Both the position numbers and the translations under genes were made by a program. Shown in pieces: positions 7,866 to 17,900 of a stretch of 64,000 bases of DNA. The notes beneath the pieces were generated by a model. It was not told where the DNA came from. It ran no database searches and worked only from the letters and a program-made list of their open reading frames with translations. Origin of the DNA: Yersinia pekkanenii (GTDB taxonomy: Bacteria; Pseudomonadota; Gammaproteobacteria; Enterobacterales; Enterobacteriaceae); assembly GCF_001152565.1 (NCBI RefSeq), contig NZ_CQAZ01000014.1, positions 1 to 64,000 on the forward strand, given 5' to 3'. The stretch's first letter is position 1, and each line of letters begins with the position of its first letter.

Positions 7866-8570
7866 ATGATCACATGCAGAACAGCAAAACAGTGCGGGCA
7901 AGCTGACTTTGGTTGGCTTCAAGCCCGTTATACCTTCTCATTCGGCCATTATTTTGACCCAAAGTTATTAGGTTATGCCTCACTACGGGTTTTGAATCAG
8001 GAAGTGTTAGCGCCCGGTGCTTCATTCCAACCGCGAACTTATCCGCAGGTTGATATTTTAAACCTTATTTTACAAGGAGAAGTCGAGTATCGGGATAGCC
8101 TGGGTAATCATGTGCGCGGTAAAACCGGCGATGTACTGCTATTTTCTACGCAGCCAGGTGTCAGTTACAGCGAGCATAATCTCAGTACTGATAAGCCATT
8201 AACCCGAATTCAGTTATGGCTCAATGCCTGTCCAGAGCAAGAGAGTCATCTCGCTCAGCGCATGTCTTTATGCACTCAGCCATTGCGGTTATTGGCTTCC
8301 CCTGACGGTGAGCAAAGCAGCCTGAAGCTGCGCCAACAAGTCTGGATCCATCATCTGGACCTAGCCGCTGGGGAACAATATACGATTAACCTGCACGGCC
8401 AGAGGGCTTATCTGCAATCGATTCACGGAACTGTTACGGTGGATGGCCCGCAAGCCGGTGAAGCTCAGTGTCTAACCTGCGGCGACGGGGCTTTTGTGCA
8501 AGAAGAACAGCATCTGGTGATTAAAGCGGAAACACCACTACGGGCACTGTTAATTGATTTGCCTGAGTGA
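7866..8570 (+). CDS. yhaK: Pirin-like bicupin YhaK
   Basis: A 234-residue pirin-family protein with two cupin domains: TYPQVDILNLILQGEVEYRD in the first and HGQRAYLQSIHGTVTV in the second. YhaK of E. coli is a redox-sensitive bicupin that lacks the usual metal site of pirins; here too the first cupin has few His residues. The start at 7866 follows AGGAG by 5 bases; the upstream in-frame ATG at 7845 lies in repeat sequence and is unlikely. It is divergent from yhaJ, its expected regulator. Confidence 0.85.
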   Translation: MITCRTAKQCGQADFGWLQARYTFSFGHYFDPKLLGYASLRVLNQEVLAPGASFQPRTYPQVDILNLILQGEVEYRDSLGNHVRGKTGDVLLFSTQPGVSYSEHNLSTDKPLTRIQLWLNACPEQESHLAQRMSLCTQPLRLLASPDGEQSSLKLRQQVWIHHLDLAAGEQYTINLHGQRAYLQSIHGTVTVDGPQAGEAQCLTCGDGAFVQEEQHLVIKAETPLRALLIDLPE

Positions 8571-8643
8571 GAGCGGGCAGTCAATATTGCCGATATTTAA
8601 TGGGCGGAACAAGACGTTCCACCCGAGTTGGCCCTGTATATGA

Positions 8644-9699
8644 TTATGCTTTTAAAGAAGCCATATCAATCACGAAGCGGTATTTCACATCGCTTTTTAT
8701 CATGCGTTCGTAGGCGTGGTTAATATCCTGAATATTGATCATTTCTATATCAGAGGCGATGCCGTGTTTGGCACAAAAATCCAGCATTTCCTGGGTTTCA
8801 GCAATACCACCGATACATGAGCCAGCCACCGAACGCCGCGCCAGAATCAATGGCATGGTGTTCAACATCGGGCTAAGATCCCCCAAGAAACCGACGAACA
8901 CCAGCGTACCATCGACATTCAGTGTCGGCATATATGGGTTGATATCATGTACATAAGGCACGGTATCGATAATCAGATCAAATTGCCCTTTGGTCGCCGC
9001 CATTTGTTTATCATCGGTGGATAACACAATGTGATGGGCCCCCAAACGGCGGGCATCGGCTTCTTTACTCGGTGAGCGGGTAAATAACGTCACTTTTGCG
9101 CCCAGCGCATTCGCCAGCTTCAATGCCATATGGCCCAAACCACCCAGACCGACTACCGCCACTTTGCTGCCTTTACCTATTTTCCAATGACGCAACGGTG
9201 ACCAGGTGGTGATACCGGCACACAACAGGGGCGCGGCAGCTTTCAGATCCAAACCGGCCGGGACTTTCAGCACAAAATCTTGTGATGCAACAATAGTTTG
9301 TGAATAGCCACCGTAGGTTGGCAGATGATCATGGCGATCAACACCATTGTAAGTTTGCACATTGCCTTCTTCACAATACTGCTCCAGGCCCTGCTTACAG
9401 GGCTGGCACACACGGCAGGAATCCACCATGCAGCCAATGCCAGCGGGATCACCCACTTTAAATTTAGTGACATCCTTGCCGACCGCAGTAACTCGCCCAA
9501 TCACTTCATGACCGGGTACCAGTGGATAGGTGCTAACCCCCCAGTCGTTACGGGCTTGATGCAAGTCAGAATGGCAAACACCGCAATAGAGCACCTCCAT
9601 GACCACATCATCAGGGCGAGGATCTCGGCGGGTAAATTCTAACGGTGCAAGAGGAACTTGTGCTGACTTGGCAGCATAACCGAGTACTTTCATTGTCAT
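8644..9699 (-). CDS. Zinc-dependent NAD(P) alcohol dehydrogenase (YahK/CAD-like)
   Basis: A 351-residue medium-chain dehydrogenase. The catalytic zinc site shows GVCHSDLH (about residue 40) and PGHEVIG, and the structural zinc site is the four-Cys lobe C-RVC-QPC-KQGLEQYC. The nucleotide-binding motif is VVGLGGLGHMA near residue 185. The family reduces aldehydes, usually with NADPH. Compared with close relatives, the segment KVGDPAGIGC has Pro-Ala where HVG or LVG is usual. Starts at 9699 (MTMK) or 9693 (MK) are both possible. It is convergent with yhaK and monocistronic. Confidence 0.88.
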   Translation of the reverse strand: MTMKVLGYAAKSAQVPLAPLEFTRRDPRPDDVVMEVLYCGVCHSDLHQARNDWGVSTYPLVPGHEVIGRVTAVGKDVTKFKVGDPAGIGCMVDSCRVCQPCKQGLEQYCEEGNVQTYNGVDRHDHLPTYGGYSQTIVASQDFVLKVPAGLDLKAAAPLLCAGITTWSPLRHWKIGKGSKVAVVGLGGLGHMALKLANALGAKVTLFTRSPSKEADARRLGAHHIVLSTDDKQMAATKGQFDLIIDTVPYVHDINPYMPTLNVDGTLVFVGFLGDLSPMLNTMPLILARRSVAGSCIGGIAETQEMLDFCAKHGIASDIEMINIQDINHAYERMIKSDVKYRFVIDMASLKA

Positions 9700-9847
9700 G
9701 TTGTATCTCCGGTATCATAAACACTGTGATTTTAAGCTCGATAAGCCTTAAAGAACGTCGAGGATAAACTGTTTGAGTATAAGGACAGTTGGCTTCAAGG
9801 AGATGGTTACCGGGAGAGCAGAAGCATACCAGGTCACCATCCTACCT

Positions 9848-10243
9848 CTATTTCTGATACTGCTCGTCGCTGACTTTTTCCATCCACTCAACCGGGCTGC
9901 CATTGAGGGATTCAGCGATAGCAAGGTGAGTCATGGCGGTGTCCGGTGTCGCCCCATGCCAGTGTTTAACCCCTTCGGGGATCCAGACGATATCACCTTG
10001 ATTCATCTCTTTAATTTCGCTACCCCACTCCTGGATCCAGCCGCGCCCTTGGCGAATAATCAAAGTCTGACCCAGTGGGTGAGTATGCCAGGCAGTACGA
10101 GCACCAGGCTCGAATGTCACTGAAGCGCCGCCGACACGAGCAGGTGGTGTTGCCTGGAAAGGAGCATCAAGACGAACCTGACCGGTAAAGTAATTTTCCG
10201 GGCCTGGTTGAGAAGGTTGGGAACCGCTACGGATAATTTTCAT
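9848..10243 (-). CDS. Single-domain cupin protein
   Basis: 131 residues from the ATG at 10243, which follows GGTGG; the frame is open further upstream to 10333 but without a good ribosome site. The cupin motif 1 is [20 protein letters not shown] and motif 2 ends with GVKHWHGA, supplying His residues for a divalent metal. Similar proteins are called cupin or carboxymuconolactone-decarboxylase-associated cupins; no specific reaction can be assigned. It reads the same way as the alcohol dehydrogenase 148 bases further on. Confidence 0.8.
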   Translation of the reverse strand: MKIIRSGSQPSQPGPENYFTGQVRLDAPFQATPPARVGGASVTFEPGARTAWHTHPLGQTLIIRQGRGWIQEWGSEIKEMNQGDIVWIPEGVKHWHGATPDTAMTHLAIAESLNGSPVEWMEKVSDEQYQK

Positions 10244-10518
10244 TTTTCCACCACTCCGACAAATGCTGCTGGGTTTAACATAGACAAGATAACTGTAGAC
10301 GCTATGAGTGATTTCATCGTTATTACTGGTCATGTTCAGATGGCAGATCGAAGACCAATAAGTTTTCCAGTACTTCGGAATAACGAAAGACTCCGGTGTG
10401 AGTCGCGAAAGCCATCACGGGAAAGGCGGTGGTCAGGGGGGATCAGGATAAACATTAATTAGACCTTATTCTGTTATAAACAGAGAATACAACAATGCAA
10501 AAATAAGGAGATAACGCG

Positions 10519-10731
10519 GTGACAGAGTCAGAAATGGAAAAAAATCCATTAGATAATGGATTTACGGTCAAGAATATTGAGCACATGAGAAAAATAATTT
10601 CGCGCGATGAAATGAAAAAAGAAACCTATTCCAGGTTACTCCAAGATTTAAAAAAGCGTTTATTTTTCTGTAATAATCAGCAGGTAAATATCTGTATAGT
10701 CTCCATGCATCAGGTTTTAACGACAGTTTAA
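10519..10731 (+). CDS. Possible small protein with GTG start
   Basis: A GTG at 10519 is preceded by AAGGAG at 10505-10510, a strong ribosome site at ideal spacing, and opens 70 codons. The product is charged and helical (IEHMRKIISRDEMKKE...LQDLKKR), with no known motif. The surrounding DNA is AT-rich and accessory. It may be a truncated gene; the ribosome site is the main argument for it. Confidence 0.35.
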   Translation: MTESEMEKNPLDNGFTVKNIEHMRKIISRDEMKKETYSRLLQDLKKRLFFCNNQQVNICIVSMHQVLTTV

Positions 10732-11122
10732 TTACACCATAGAAGGATGTGATTAAATTCATCGTATAATAGGCCAACATACCGGTTTTTCTTTCAAATC
10801 CAATATACGCTCCATACTTTAGGATTATTGCTCGGTAAAAATAGGATTTATTCAGATATTTGGGGAGGGGGTAAAACCAAGCGCACCGCAAAGAAGATCG
10901 GCAATACAGCGAGGTATGAAACCTATAGCCCAAAAAATAGGTGTGCAGGTACCTTTAACCGAAAATGAGGACCCTGTTAAATAAATCGAACTCAGAACAA
11001 AAAAATTCGTTGAAACCTATGATAAATTTCGGAGTAGCGGTGCTCTACTACCGAACGAGAAAACAGGTTGATGCAGTTAACTAACATTGCTCAGATTGAG
11101 CAAACACACGGGTCTTGTAATA
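10732..11122. other. Gene-free interval upstream of the Qnr-type gene
   Basis: I see no convincing gene on either strand. A perfect inverted repeat TTGCTCA-GAT-TGAGCAA lies at 11087-11103, 20 bases before the pentapeptide gene, and could be an operator or an RNA hairpin. No CTGT-N8-ACAG LexA box is present, unlike upstream of qnrB genes. Confidence 0.4.
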
Positions 11123-11767
11123 ATGTCATCTCTCTATCGCAGTCAAAAATTCAGTACCAACCAATTTACCGGGGATACTGTAGAAAATTGTCAGTTTATT
11201 GAATGCGATTTTTCTGGCAACGACTTAACCGATACACAGTTCATAAACTGCCAATTTTACGATCAAGAAAATCAGGTAGGATGTAACTTTAAGCGCGCAA
11301 CATTAAAAGATGCCAGTTTTAAAAACTGCGATTTAACCATGAGTAACTTCATGAATATTAATGCATTAGGCATAGAAATAAGAAATTGCAAAGCGCAAGG
11401 CACTGATTTTCGCGGTGCCAGTTTTATGAATATGATCACCGCACGGAGCTGGTTTTGTAGTGCCTATATCACTAACAACAATTTAAGTTATGCTAATTTT
11501 TCAAAGGTGGTGCTGGAAAAATGTGAGTTATGGGAAAACCGTTGGGTTGGTACCCATGTTTTAGGGGCAACCTTTAGCGGCTCTGATTTATCTGGCGGTG
11601 AATTCTCATCTTTTGACTGGAGTTCAGCAAATTTTACCCACTGTGACCTGACTAATTCTGCGGTAGGTGAACTCGACATTCGTAGAACCGATTTGGAGGG
11701 AGCCAAACTCGATACTTATCAGGTATCAGAGCTAATGGGGCGTCTGGGGATCATCGTTATAGAATGA
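11123..11767 (+). CDS. Qnr-family pentapeptide-repeat protein
   Basis: The 214-residue protein is built of tandem pentapeptides (A/C-D/N-L/F-S/T-x), for instance CDFSGNDLTDTQFINCQF. It matches the Qnr family throughout: the QVGCNFKRATLKDASFK segment, the RGASFMNMIT-ARSWFCSAYI block, KVVLEKCELWENRW, and the C-terminal HCDLTNS...LDIR. From the ATG at 11123 the length equals that of QnrB (214). Qnr proteins fold as a right-handed beta-helix dimer that mimics DNA and protects gyrase and topoisomerase IV from quinolones. Whether this chromosomal member protects gyrase is inferred. The ribosome site is weak. The gene is convergent with the phosphatase-autotransporter gene. Confidence 0.85.
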   Translation: MSSLYRSQKFSTNQFTGDTVENCQFIECDFSGNDLTDTQFINCQFYDQENQVGCNFKRATLKDASFKNCDLTMSNFMNINALGIEIRNCKAQGTDFRGASFMNMITARSWFCSAYITNNNLSYANFSKVVLEKCELWENRWVGTHVLGATFSGSDLSGGEFSSFDWSSANFTHCDLTNSAVGELDIRRTDLEGAKLDTYQVSELMGRLGIIVIE

Positions 11768-11791
11768 TCGGCACAGCCAGGTTAGCGGAGA

Positions 11792-11810
11792 AGCCAGTGC
11801 CTGACTGGCT
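11792..11810. terminator. Hairpin between two convergent genes
   Basis: AGCCAGT-GCCTG-ACTGGCT forms a 7-bp stem 25 bases after the Qnr-type stop. A T-run follows only about 20 bases later on the + strand, so it is a weak terminator candidate. Confidence 0.4.
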
Positions 11811-11887
11811 CCCGTTGCATCTGCTGTTTTTTAACCCCCAGCGTGCCCCACACCTTTCATGGTCTGCAATATCACGGATAAAGAGGG

Positions 11888-13804
11888 TTAAAAAGCATAA
11901 ACCAAGGCTAAGTTACCACCATAACCGTGATGACCTTGGCCTCCGGTTGCATCACCGCCGGCAATCAAAGTGAGTGGGCCACGGCTGACCGCCATATTTA
12001 CCCCCCCTTTAAACTGATTACGGCTATCGAATGCAGCACGTTGTTCTATACCGTAATCATAAATTTGCCCTTGGCTACGGACGTCAGGTGAACTGAGGGT
12101 GTGTTCATAACCCAGCTTAATCATAGGTGCCACTGTCCAGCCAGCAGAAATGAAGGGTTTAACACCCAAATTGATATTGGCGACTGCACTGGTCATTGTT
12201 TTATCAAAACCCTGCACATTGAGCGCCAATTCACTGCCGGTCTCTTGGAAATTATTGAGATGGAGGTGTGACACTCTCATTCCTACTGAGGGTTCCACCG
12301 TTATAGTGGATGTTGTATACACATATCCCAGCGCTATTTTGGCACCCAGTTGATTACCCCGTGTATCGCCATGGGTTCTACCCAGCCCATCGCCTATTTC
12401 GCGTTGGCTCTGGTAGTCGATGACTCCCGCATTAAATCCTAGCTCGGTGTACAACCCCTGTTCAAGACGATTAAAACCGTAACGGCCACCAAAGCCGATA
12501 AAGGTCGTATTGGTATCAATATGACCGCCACCGCTTTCCACCTTCCCACGCGCATATCCCAGATCACCGTAGGTACTCAAGTTCTCATTTAGCCGGTGGG
12601 TCAAGCCTAATAATATTCCATAAGTCTGTTCGTCACTACTGACTGCCTGTTTCGAACCATCGGCACTAATATAATCTGCCAGCATATGTGCCCACACTTT
12701 ATTTTGGCCGACATCAAGTTCAATACCATTAATATAAGGTTGTAACGCGCGATCAATAGTTGCGGGCTGCCGTAGCAAGTAGCTGGCAGTATCAGCATAA
12801 ACTTGGCCACCCACGGTGGTCTCAACGCCGCCTAATGTTTCTGCTTCGATAGCCGATTGTAAATAATAGTTATAAGCCGTATAGCGACCGGATAATTCAC
12901 TATTCTGCAACTTCTTCAATAAATTAATCCCAGCGGCGGCATTACCTATACTGTTTTCCTGGCCTGGCAGAGCATGATATTCAACCATTCTTGCACGCAA
13001 TACATAGATCGTTTCTTGCGAAAGACCCAGACCGGTTTTTAAATAGTGGTCCATATCACCATATTGTTTTATAACCTCATCCAAACCAGCTTGAAGATAA
13101 CTGGCATCTACGGTGAGCATAGGTTCATACACAGCAGCGGCTTCAACAGGTAGCGCGGCCAGCGTAGCATCGACCCGCGTTTTGGCATATTCATTAGTCG
13201 CCAAATAATCTGCCATAATAGTCTGGCTGTCCACGCCAGCAATACTCTGCAAGATTGCCGCTGTCCAACCGGTACGGTCTTTACCCGCGGTACAATGGAA
13301 TAATGCCGCACCTTCTGCGGTCGCCAGTTCATTAAACAATAAACCGAATTTATCACGCATCTCGTCATTGCTGACAAAGTCGACGTTAACGCGTTGCATC
13401 ATTGCCATGGATTCAGCAGCCGTCGTCGGCCTTACGCTACCTATATTACTGCCAGAATCATTATTGCCGAGAATATCTATATGCTGATAACTCGCTCCCG
13501 TGGGCAATATATCGGGAATTTCAGCTATTTCATCCTGCGTACGCAAATCAAAAACTGTATTAATGCCAACAGCATTAAATGCAGTTAACTCACTATCAGA
13601 TGGCACCAATGCATTGGAACGATAAAATACGCCTGAGCGCATGGTTCCATTATAACGGGTACTGTTGGCGGTTTGAGTCCCTGCTACATCGCGGAAATTA
13701 TCAATACTACTGAACCTTGGCGTGTCGAGCACCATATCAGCGGCAAGAGCAGTAGTCATTGATAAACTGATTAATGATAAGGAAAAAACGAAGCGATTAA
13801 TCAT
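11888..13804 (-). CDS. Secreted tyrosine phosphatase fused to an autotransporter beta-barrel
   Basis: The 638-residue protein has a signal peptide (residues 1-22, ending TALAA). A dual-specificity/tyrosine phosphatase domain follows (about 25-275): DNFRDVAG at 35-42, FDLRTQDEI near 85, and the P-loop HCTAGKDRTG at 170-179 with nucleophile Cys171 and Arg177. The GKDRTG loop is that of the bacterial MptpB/LipA-like secreted phosphatases. Residues 368-638 form an autotransporter beta-barrel ending in Tyr-Ala-Phe. This predicts a phosphatase displayed on, or released from, the cell surface. GGAGAG precedes the start. It is divergent from the 1263-residue autotransporter gene. All catalytic residues are present. 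Confidence 0.88.
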   Translation of the reverse strand: MINRFVFSLSLISLSMTTALAADMVLDTPRFSSIDNFRDVAGTQTANSTRYNGTMRSGVFYRSNALVPSDSELTAFNAVGINTVFDLRTQDEIAEIPDILPTGASYQHIDILGNNDSGSNIGSVRPTTAAESMAMMQRVNVDFVSNDEMRDKFGLLFNELATAEGAALFHCTAGKDRTGWTAAILQSIAGVDSQTIMADYLATNEYAKTRVDATLAALPVEAAAVYEPMLTVDASYLQAGLDEVIKQYGDMDHYLKTGLGLSQETIYVLRARMVEYHALPGQENSIGNAAAGINLLKKLQNSELSGRYTAYNYYLQSAIEAETLGGVETTVGGQVYADTASYLLRQPATIDRALQPYINGIELDVGQNKVWAHMLADYISADGSKQAVSSDEQTYGILLGLTHRLNENLSTYGDLGYARGKVESGGGHIDTNTTFIGFGGRYGFNRLEQGLYTELGFNAGVIDYQSQREIGDGLGRTHGDTRGNQLGAKIALGYVYTTSTITVEPSVGMRVSHLHLNNFQETGSELALNVQGFDKTMTSAVANINLGVKPFISAGWTVAPMIKLGYEHTLSSPDVRSQGQIYDYGIEQRAAFDSRNQFKGGVNMAVSRGPLTLIAGGDATGGQGHHGYGGNLALVYAF

Positions 13805-14934
13805 AATAAACTCTCCATGTCAAAATATTAATGAGACTTTCTGCGAGCATTATCTATATAAAATAGGGATTAATACATGTGCTTAAGTAAGCTATTTTTT
13901 GAGTTTTTACTCATTAAAATACCAAGGTTATTGCTATTTTTAGCCTAACCATAATTTTATGTACAATATAAATAGCCAGAACAATTAAATACACTTACCG
14001 AATTTAATTCAGAAATATATCTAATTTTATATCCGACGGATAGCGTCTGGAAGTCAGTGTACAATAAATATAATTATTTATACAACATTAGCGCGCATTA
14101 TAAATAAAGTAAAATACCTTACCTATATGTTGCAATATTTGCCATTTATTTAAGATAAATGATTGATATATTATAACTTACGAAAATAAATATTACATCA
14201 GGATACATCGCTGTAATATTTATCACTCGTTTTTAATATTTCAATAAAGTATCAATGTGAATATATAATAAATAACACTCTTAATGTTTAGGTTGTTAAC
14301 AACAAAAACACGAATTTATTACATTCACTTTTGAATAAAATAAGTGATTATTTTATTACTTATTAAGTATAATAAGTATTTACGCCTCCTTTGTCAGTTA
14401 TTTCCTACATTATATTGGCGAAATTTCTTACGTGATGTGGTGCGGGAAGGAAGCCAACTTATTGATATTAGCCATGAGAGTGCGGTAAAAATAGTCGTAC
14501 TGGAGGCTAAACTCGTCAGTCACATCCCGCTAAAAACATTCACCATTACCCAGGCATAATGTATTCATTCCATACCTGACCGGCCGAGTGAGACCACTCT
14601 TAATAATTAACATTTATCTGACACTATTAATTAACTACTCTCGCGCTAAGTAATATTAATGTAATCTTCATGGGCGTTATTTGTTATTGAATTGGCTTTG
14701 GGAAATTTCCTACAAATAAATAGCATGGTCTTATTATTATCACCCCATAGCCCTGTTAGTCTTCGTTAAGAACATCCCACCTTAGAAAGTCAATCGTCGA
14801 CAGACGTAACTTTAAAAATTAATCAGACGCCTCACTTTTTGCTGACAATGTTTAGAGAGAAAGAGAACAATTCTTTTTCATCCGAAATAAGCTAAGGATC
14901 TGCAATAAATTGGGCAAGTTAATATGGTAACTTT
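13805..14934. other. 1.1 kb AT-rich interval between two divergent autotransporter genes
   Basis: This stretch is far richer in A+T than its neighbours and should contain both promoters. One open frame at 14344-14559 (71 codons, containing RDVVREGSQLIDISHESAVK) sits in a patch of more normal composition from about 14395 to 14560. It has no ribosome site or recognised family and may be a remnant of a lost gene. I see no other coding signal. The composition suggests H-NS-type silencing, which is inference. Confidence 0.4.
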
Positions 14935-17900
14935 ATGTTCAAACACTTCAGACAATATCTTTCTACCACGAGTATTCAACCCGATGCAGAGTGCAAACAA
15001 GTTTCCTCGCGAGTTCCTGCCGCCGCGATCAACCCCATAACATTGGCGATGGTGGTTGCGTTCTCTGCCATTGCTTTACCACAAACCGCACTGGCAGCCT
15101 GTACCAGCACTGGAGTGGGCACCTATCTCTGTGAAGGCGTAAATACGGCTGGGATCACCCTGAGCGGTACAGACATCGCGGTTGAGACCCAACCGGGTTT
15201 CAGTATAATCGAGCCGAGTAATACGGACTCTGCGCTGTCGTTAATCGGTTCTGGTGCCATCAGCTACCTGGATACCCACGGCTCTGTACTCGATACCGCA
15301 GGTGCCAATTCCCTGCATATCGAGAATGATACCTACCCAACCGGGCAATCGGCGTCCACTCACGTTCAGGCCAACGGTTCGATGGGCCGTGGTATATTCA
15401 TCAACAACAGTAGCGCTACCGACTCCGCCATACGGGTGGATGCTTCCGCGATGATATCCAGCGGCCTGGGTGACTCTACCGCCCTTGACATCTATTCATA
15501 TGCGATGGGAGACAGCACTGTCTCACTGAATACCCATGCTATTTCTGGATTTGTCGGTATTCAAAGCTCCAACTATTCAACCAACGGAACAGCCATCACC
15601 AACATCAATATTGCCGATGATATCAACGTCAAAAATATAGGTGCGTTTATCAACAATAGTAGTTATGGTTACGCCGGTATAGTTAATTTCGACTCAAAAA
15701 ACATCAGTGCAGAATCCGGTGCTTTGAGTATTTATAATACCGGTAGAACGGTTATAACCAATATCAATGTTGATGGTGATATTAATTCAACAGATAGCCA
15801 AGGCTCCTATTTTTATAACTCTGCGGACGACGGTCTTTCAAGCTTTACGCTGCGGGCAAATAATGCCACTGATTTATTATATGTCCTTAATAACAGCGAT
15901 CAGGGCGCGGTGATAACCGATATTATATTGACCGGTGATCTTACCGGTATTTCAGGGGGGCTGGGTGTCGATACTTATTCGAACGACGGAGACGTCAAGA
16001 CATCAGTCAAATTAGCGAACGTTAATATTGAAGACGGTAATATAAATATTAACGCCAGAAGTCAAAATGGTAACTCGCTCGTAGGCCTTGATATTTCGGG
16101 TAATGTTAGTAGTGAAAATCACGGAGATGTGTTCATTAATGCGAGCGGCGTCAATTCCACCATCATCGCCAATGTAAATAACATTTATTCCCAGGCTGGC
16201 AACTCAGCGCTCGAAACCTACAACACGGGCCTTCACGGTTTAATTTTATCGGCCATTACCGCAACTGGAGATCTCATCACTGATGGCATAGGAGCAAGGT
16301 TCCAGAGCTATGTTAATCAGGGGGATGCCACCGCAATAATTAATCTCAATAATGTCACCTCAGTTTCCGAAGGTGTGGATATAACAACCTTCTCAATTGA
16401 AGGAAATTCAGCAACCTCTCTCACCGTGGCGGGGCAGATTAATTCCAGCGAAGGCAAAGGTATTCTGCTTAGATCTTCGGCAGAGAGCGGCAATACACTG
16501 ATCAACGTGGATGCCAATAATATCGTCAGTAAAGATGATGCCATTTATATTAGCGACGATTCCTACAATAATACCGGCCTATCTGCCATCGACATCATCA
16601 CCCGTGGCGCGCTGGTCTCGCAAGAAGGCTACGGGATTAATATCGAAACCAATACCGCAGAGAGCTATGTCACGGTAGGGGGTTTGGTGCACGGCGGCAA
16701 TGGCACCGCTATTGGCATTCATCGGCTGGATAATATTAATAAATCAGCCACGTTAGAACTGCAATCCGGTTACGCCCTTGAGGGGGCCACACAGGCGCTG
16801 GTATTTAATGGCAACTATGTCGATCTGAGCAATGCCTCGCTGGATCTGGCCAACAGTCATTTGGTGCTGGGCGGCACCGGCGGGGCCACTTTCGACCTCA
16901 GCCGTATCGATAATCGCGAAGAGGCTATTCTGGATGGCGAGGCCAACCGCATCACCGGCTTCGGTACCCTGACCAAAACTAACAATAGCATCTGGACGTT
17001 GACCGACGCCAACATGAACAACGGCAGCGTTAATGCCTTCCTGTCTGCCAATATCGCTGCCGGTATTTTAGTCCTGGATAACGCCACGCTGGGTTTGACC
17101 TCTACACTGGCTAATACCGCGACTGTGGCGTTAAGCCGTCTCAGTGCTGCCGATATCGCCGTTGATCCTACCCTGGTCGCTACTGAAACCGGTGCGTTGA
17201 CACTGGACAACGGTGCGGCGCTGTCTTCACTTGGCGCATCGACCCTGATCGGTAACCTCACCAGCGCCGGTGAGATCCTGTTATCAAACCGCTATACCGG
17301 CGGTAATGGATCCGCTACCGATGACCGACTGACCGTGACCGGCAACTACGCGGGTGAAAACGCATGGCTGACGTTCGATACCGTGCTCGGTGACGACAAC
17401 TCGGCCACCGATACCTTAGTCATCGAGGGCAATGCGACTGGCACCACCTCCGTTCGGGTTAACAATGCGGGCGGTCTGGGCGCTGATACTGTTAAGGGTA
17501 TCAATCTCATTGCCGTGGGCGGTCTGGCACAGGATGGTACCTTCTTACTGGCCGGGGACTATGTCACCACCGATGGTTATCAGGCGGTGGTGGGTGGGGC
17601 TTATGCCTATACCTTACACGCGGATGGGCAGGCAACCACCGCAGGCCGTAACTGGTATCTCTCTTCTGAACTTCCGGATCCAGAAGGCCCGGGACCAGAA
17701 GGTCCAGATCCGGATGGGGGTGACGGCTCAGGTCCGCGCTATCAGGCGGGTGTCCCGCTGTATGAGCAATATCCACAAATATTGGCGGCGTTGAACACCC
17801 TGCCAACCCTGCAACAGCGTGTCGGTAACCGCGACTGGTCACAAGGCGCATTGACTGAACGGAGTCCAGATAGCCTTGACAATAATCAATGGGCCTGGGG

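Noticed and set aside
10568-10933. 121-codon minus-strand frame upstream of the Qnr-type gene
   Set aside because: Composition-driven Tyr/Phe/Leu-rich product without start signals; it overlaps the better supported small GTG-start frame.
10950-11122. LexA box upstream of the Qnr-type gene
   Set aside because: I looked for CTGT-N8-ACAG as in qnrB promoters and found none; only the TTGCTCA dyad is present.
17564-17851. Minus-strand frame in the autotransporter linker
   Set aside because: Pro/His-rich shadow of the repetitive Pro-Glu-Gly linker on the + strand.
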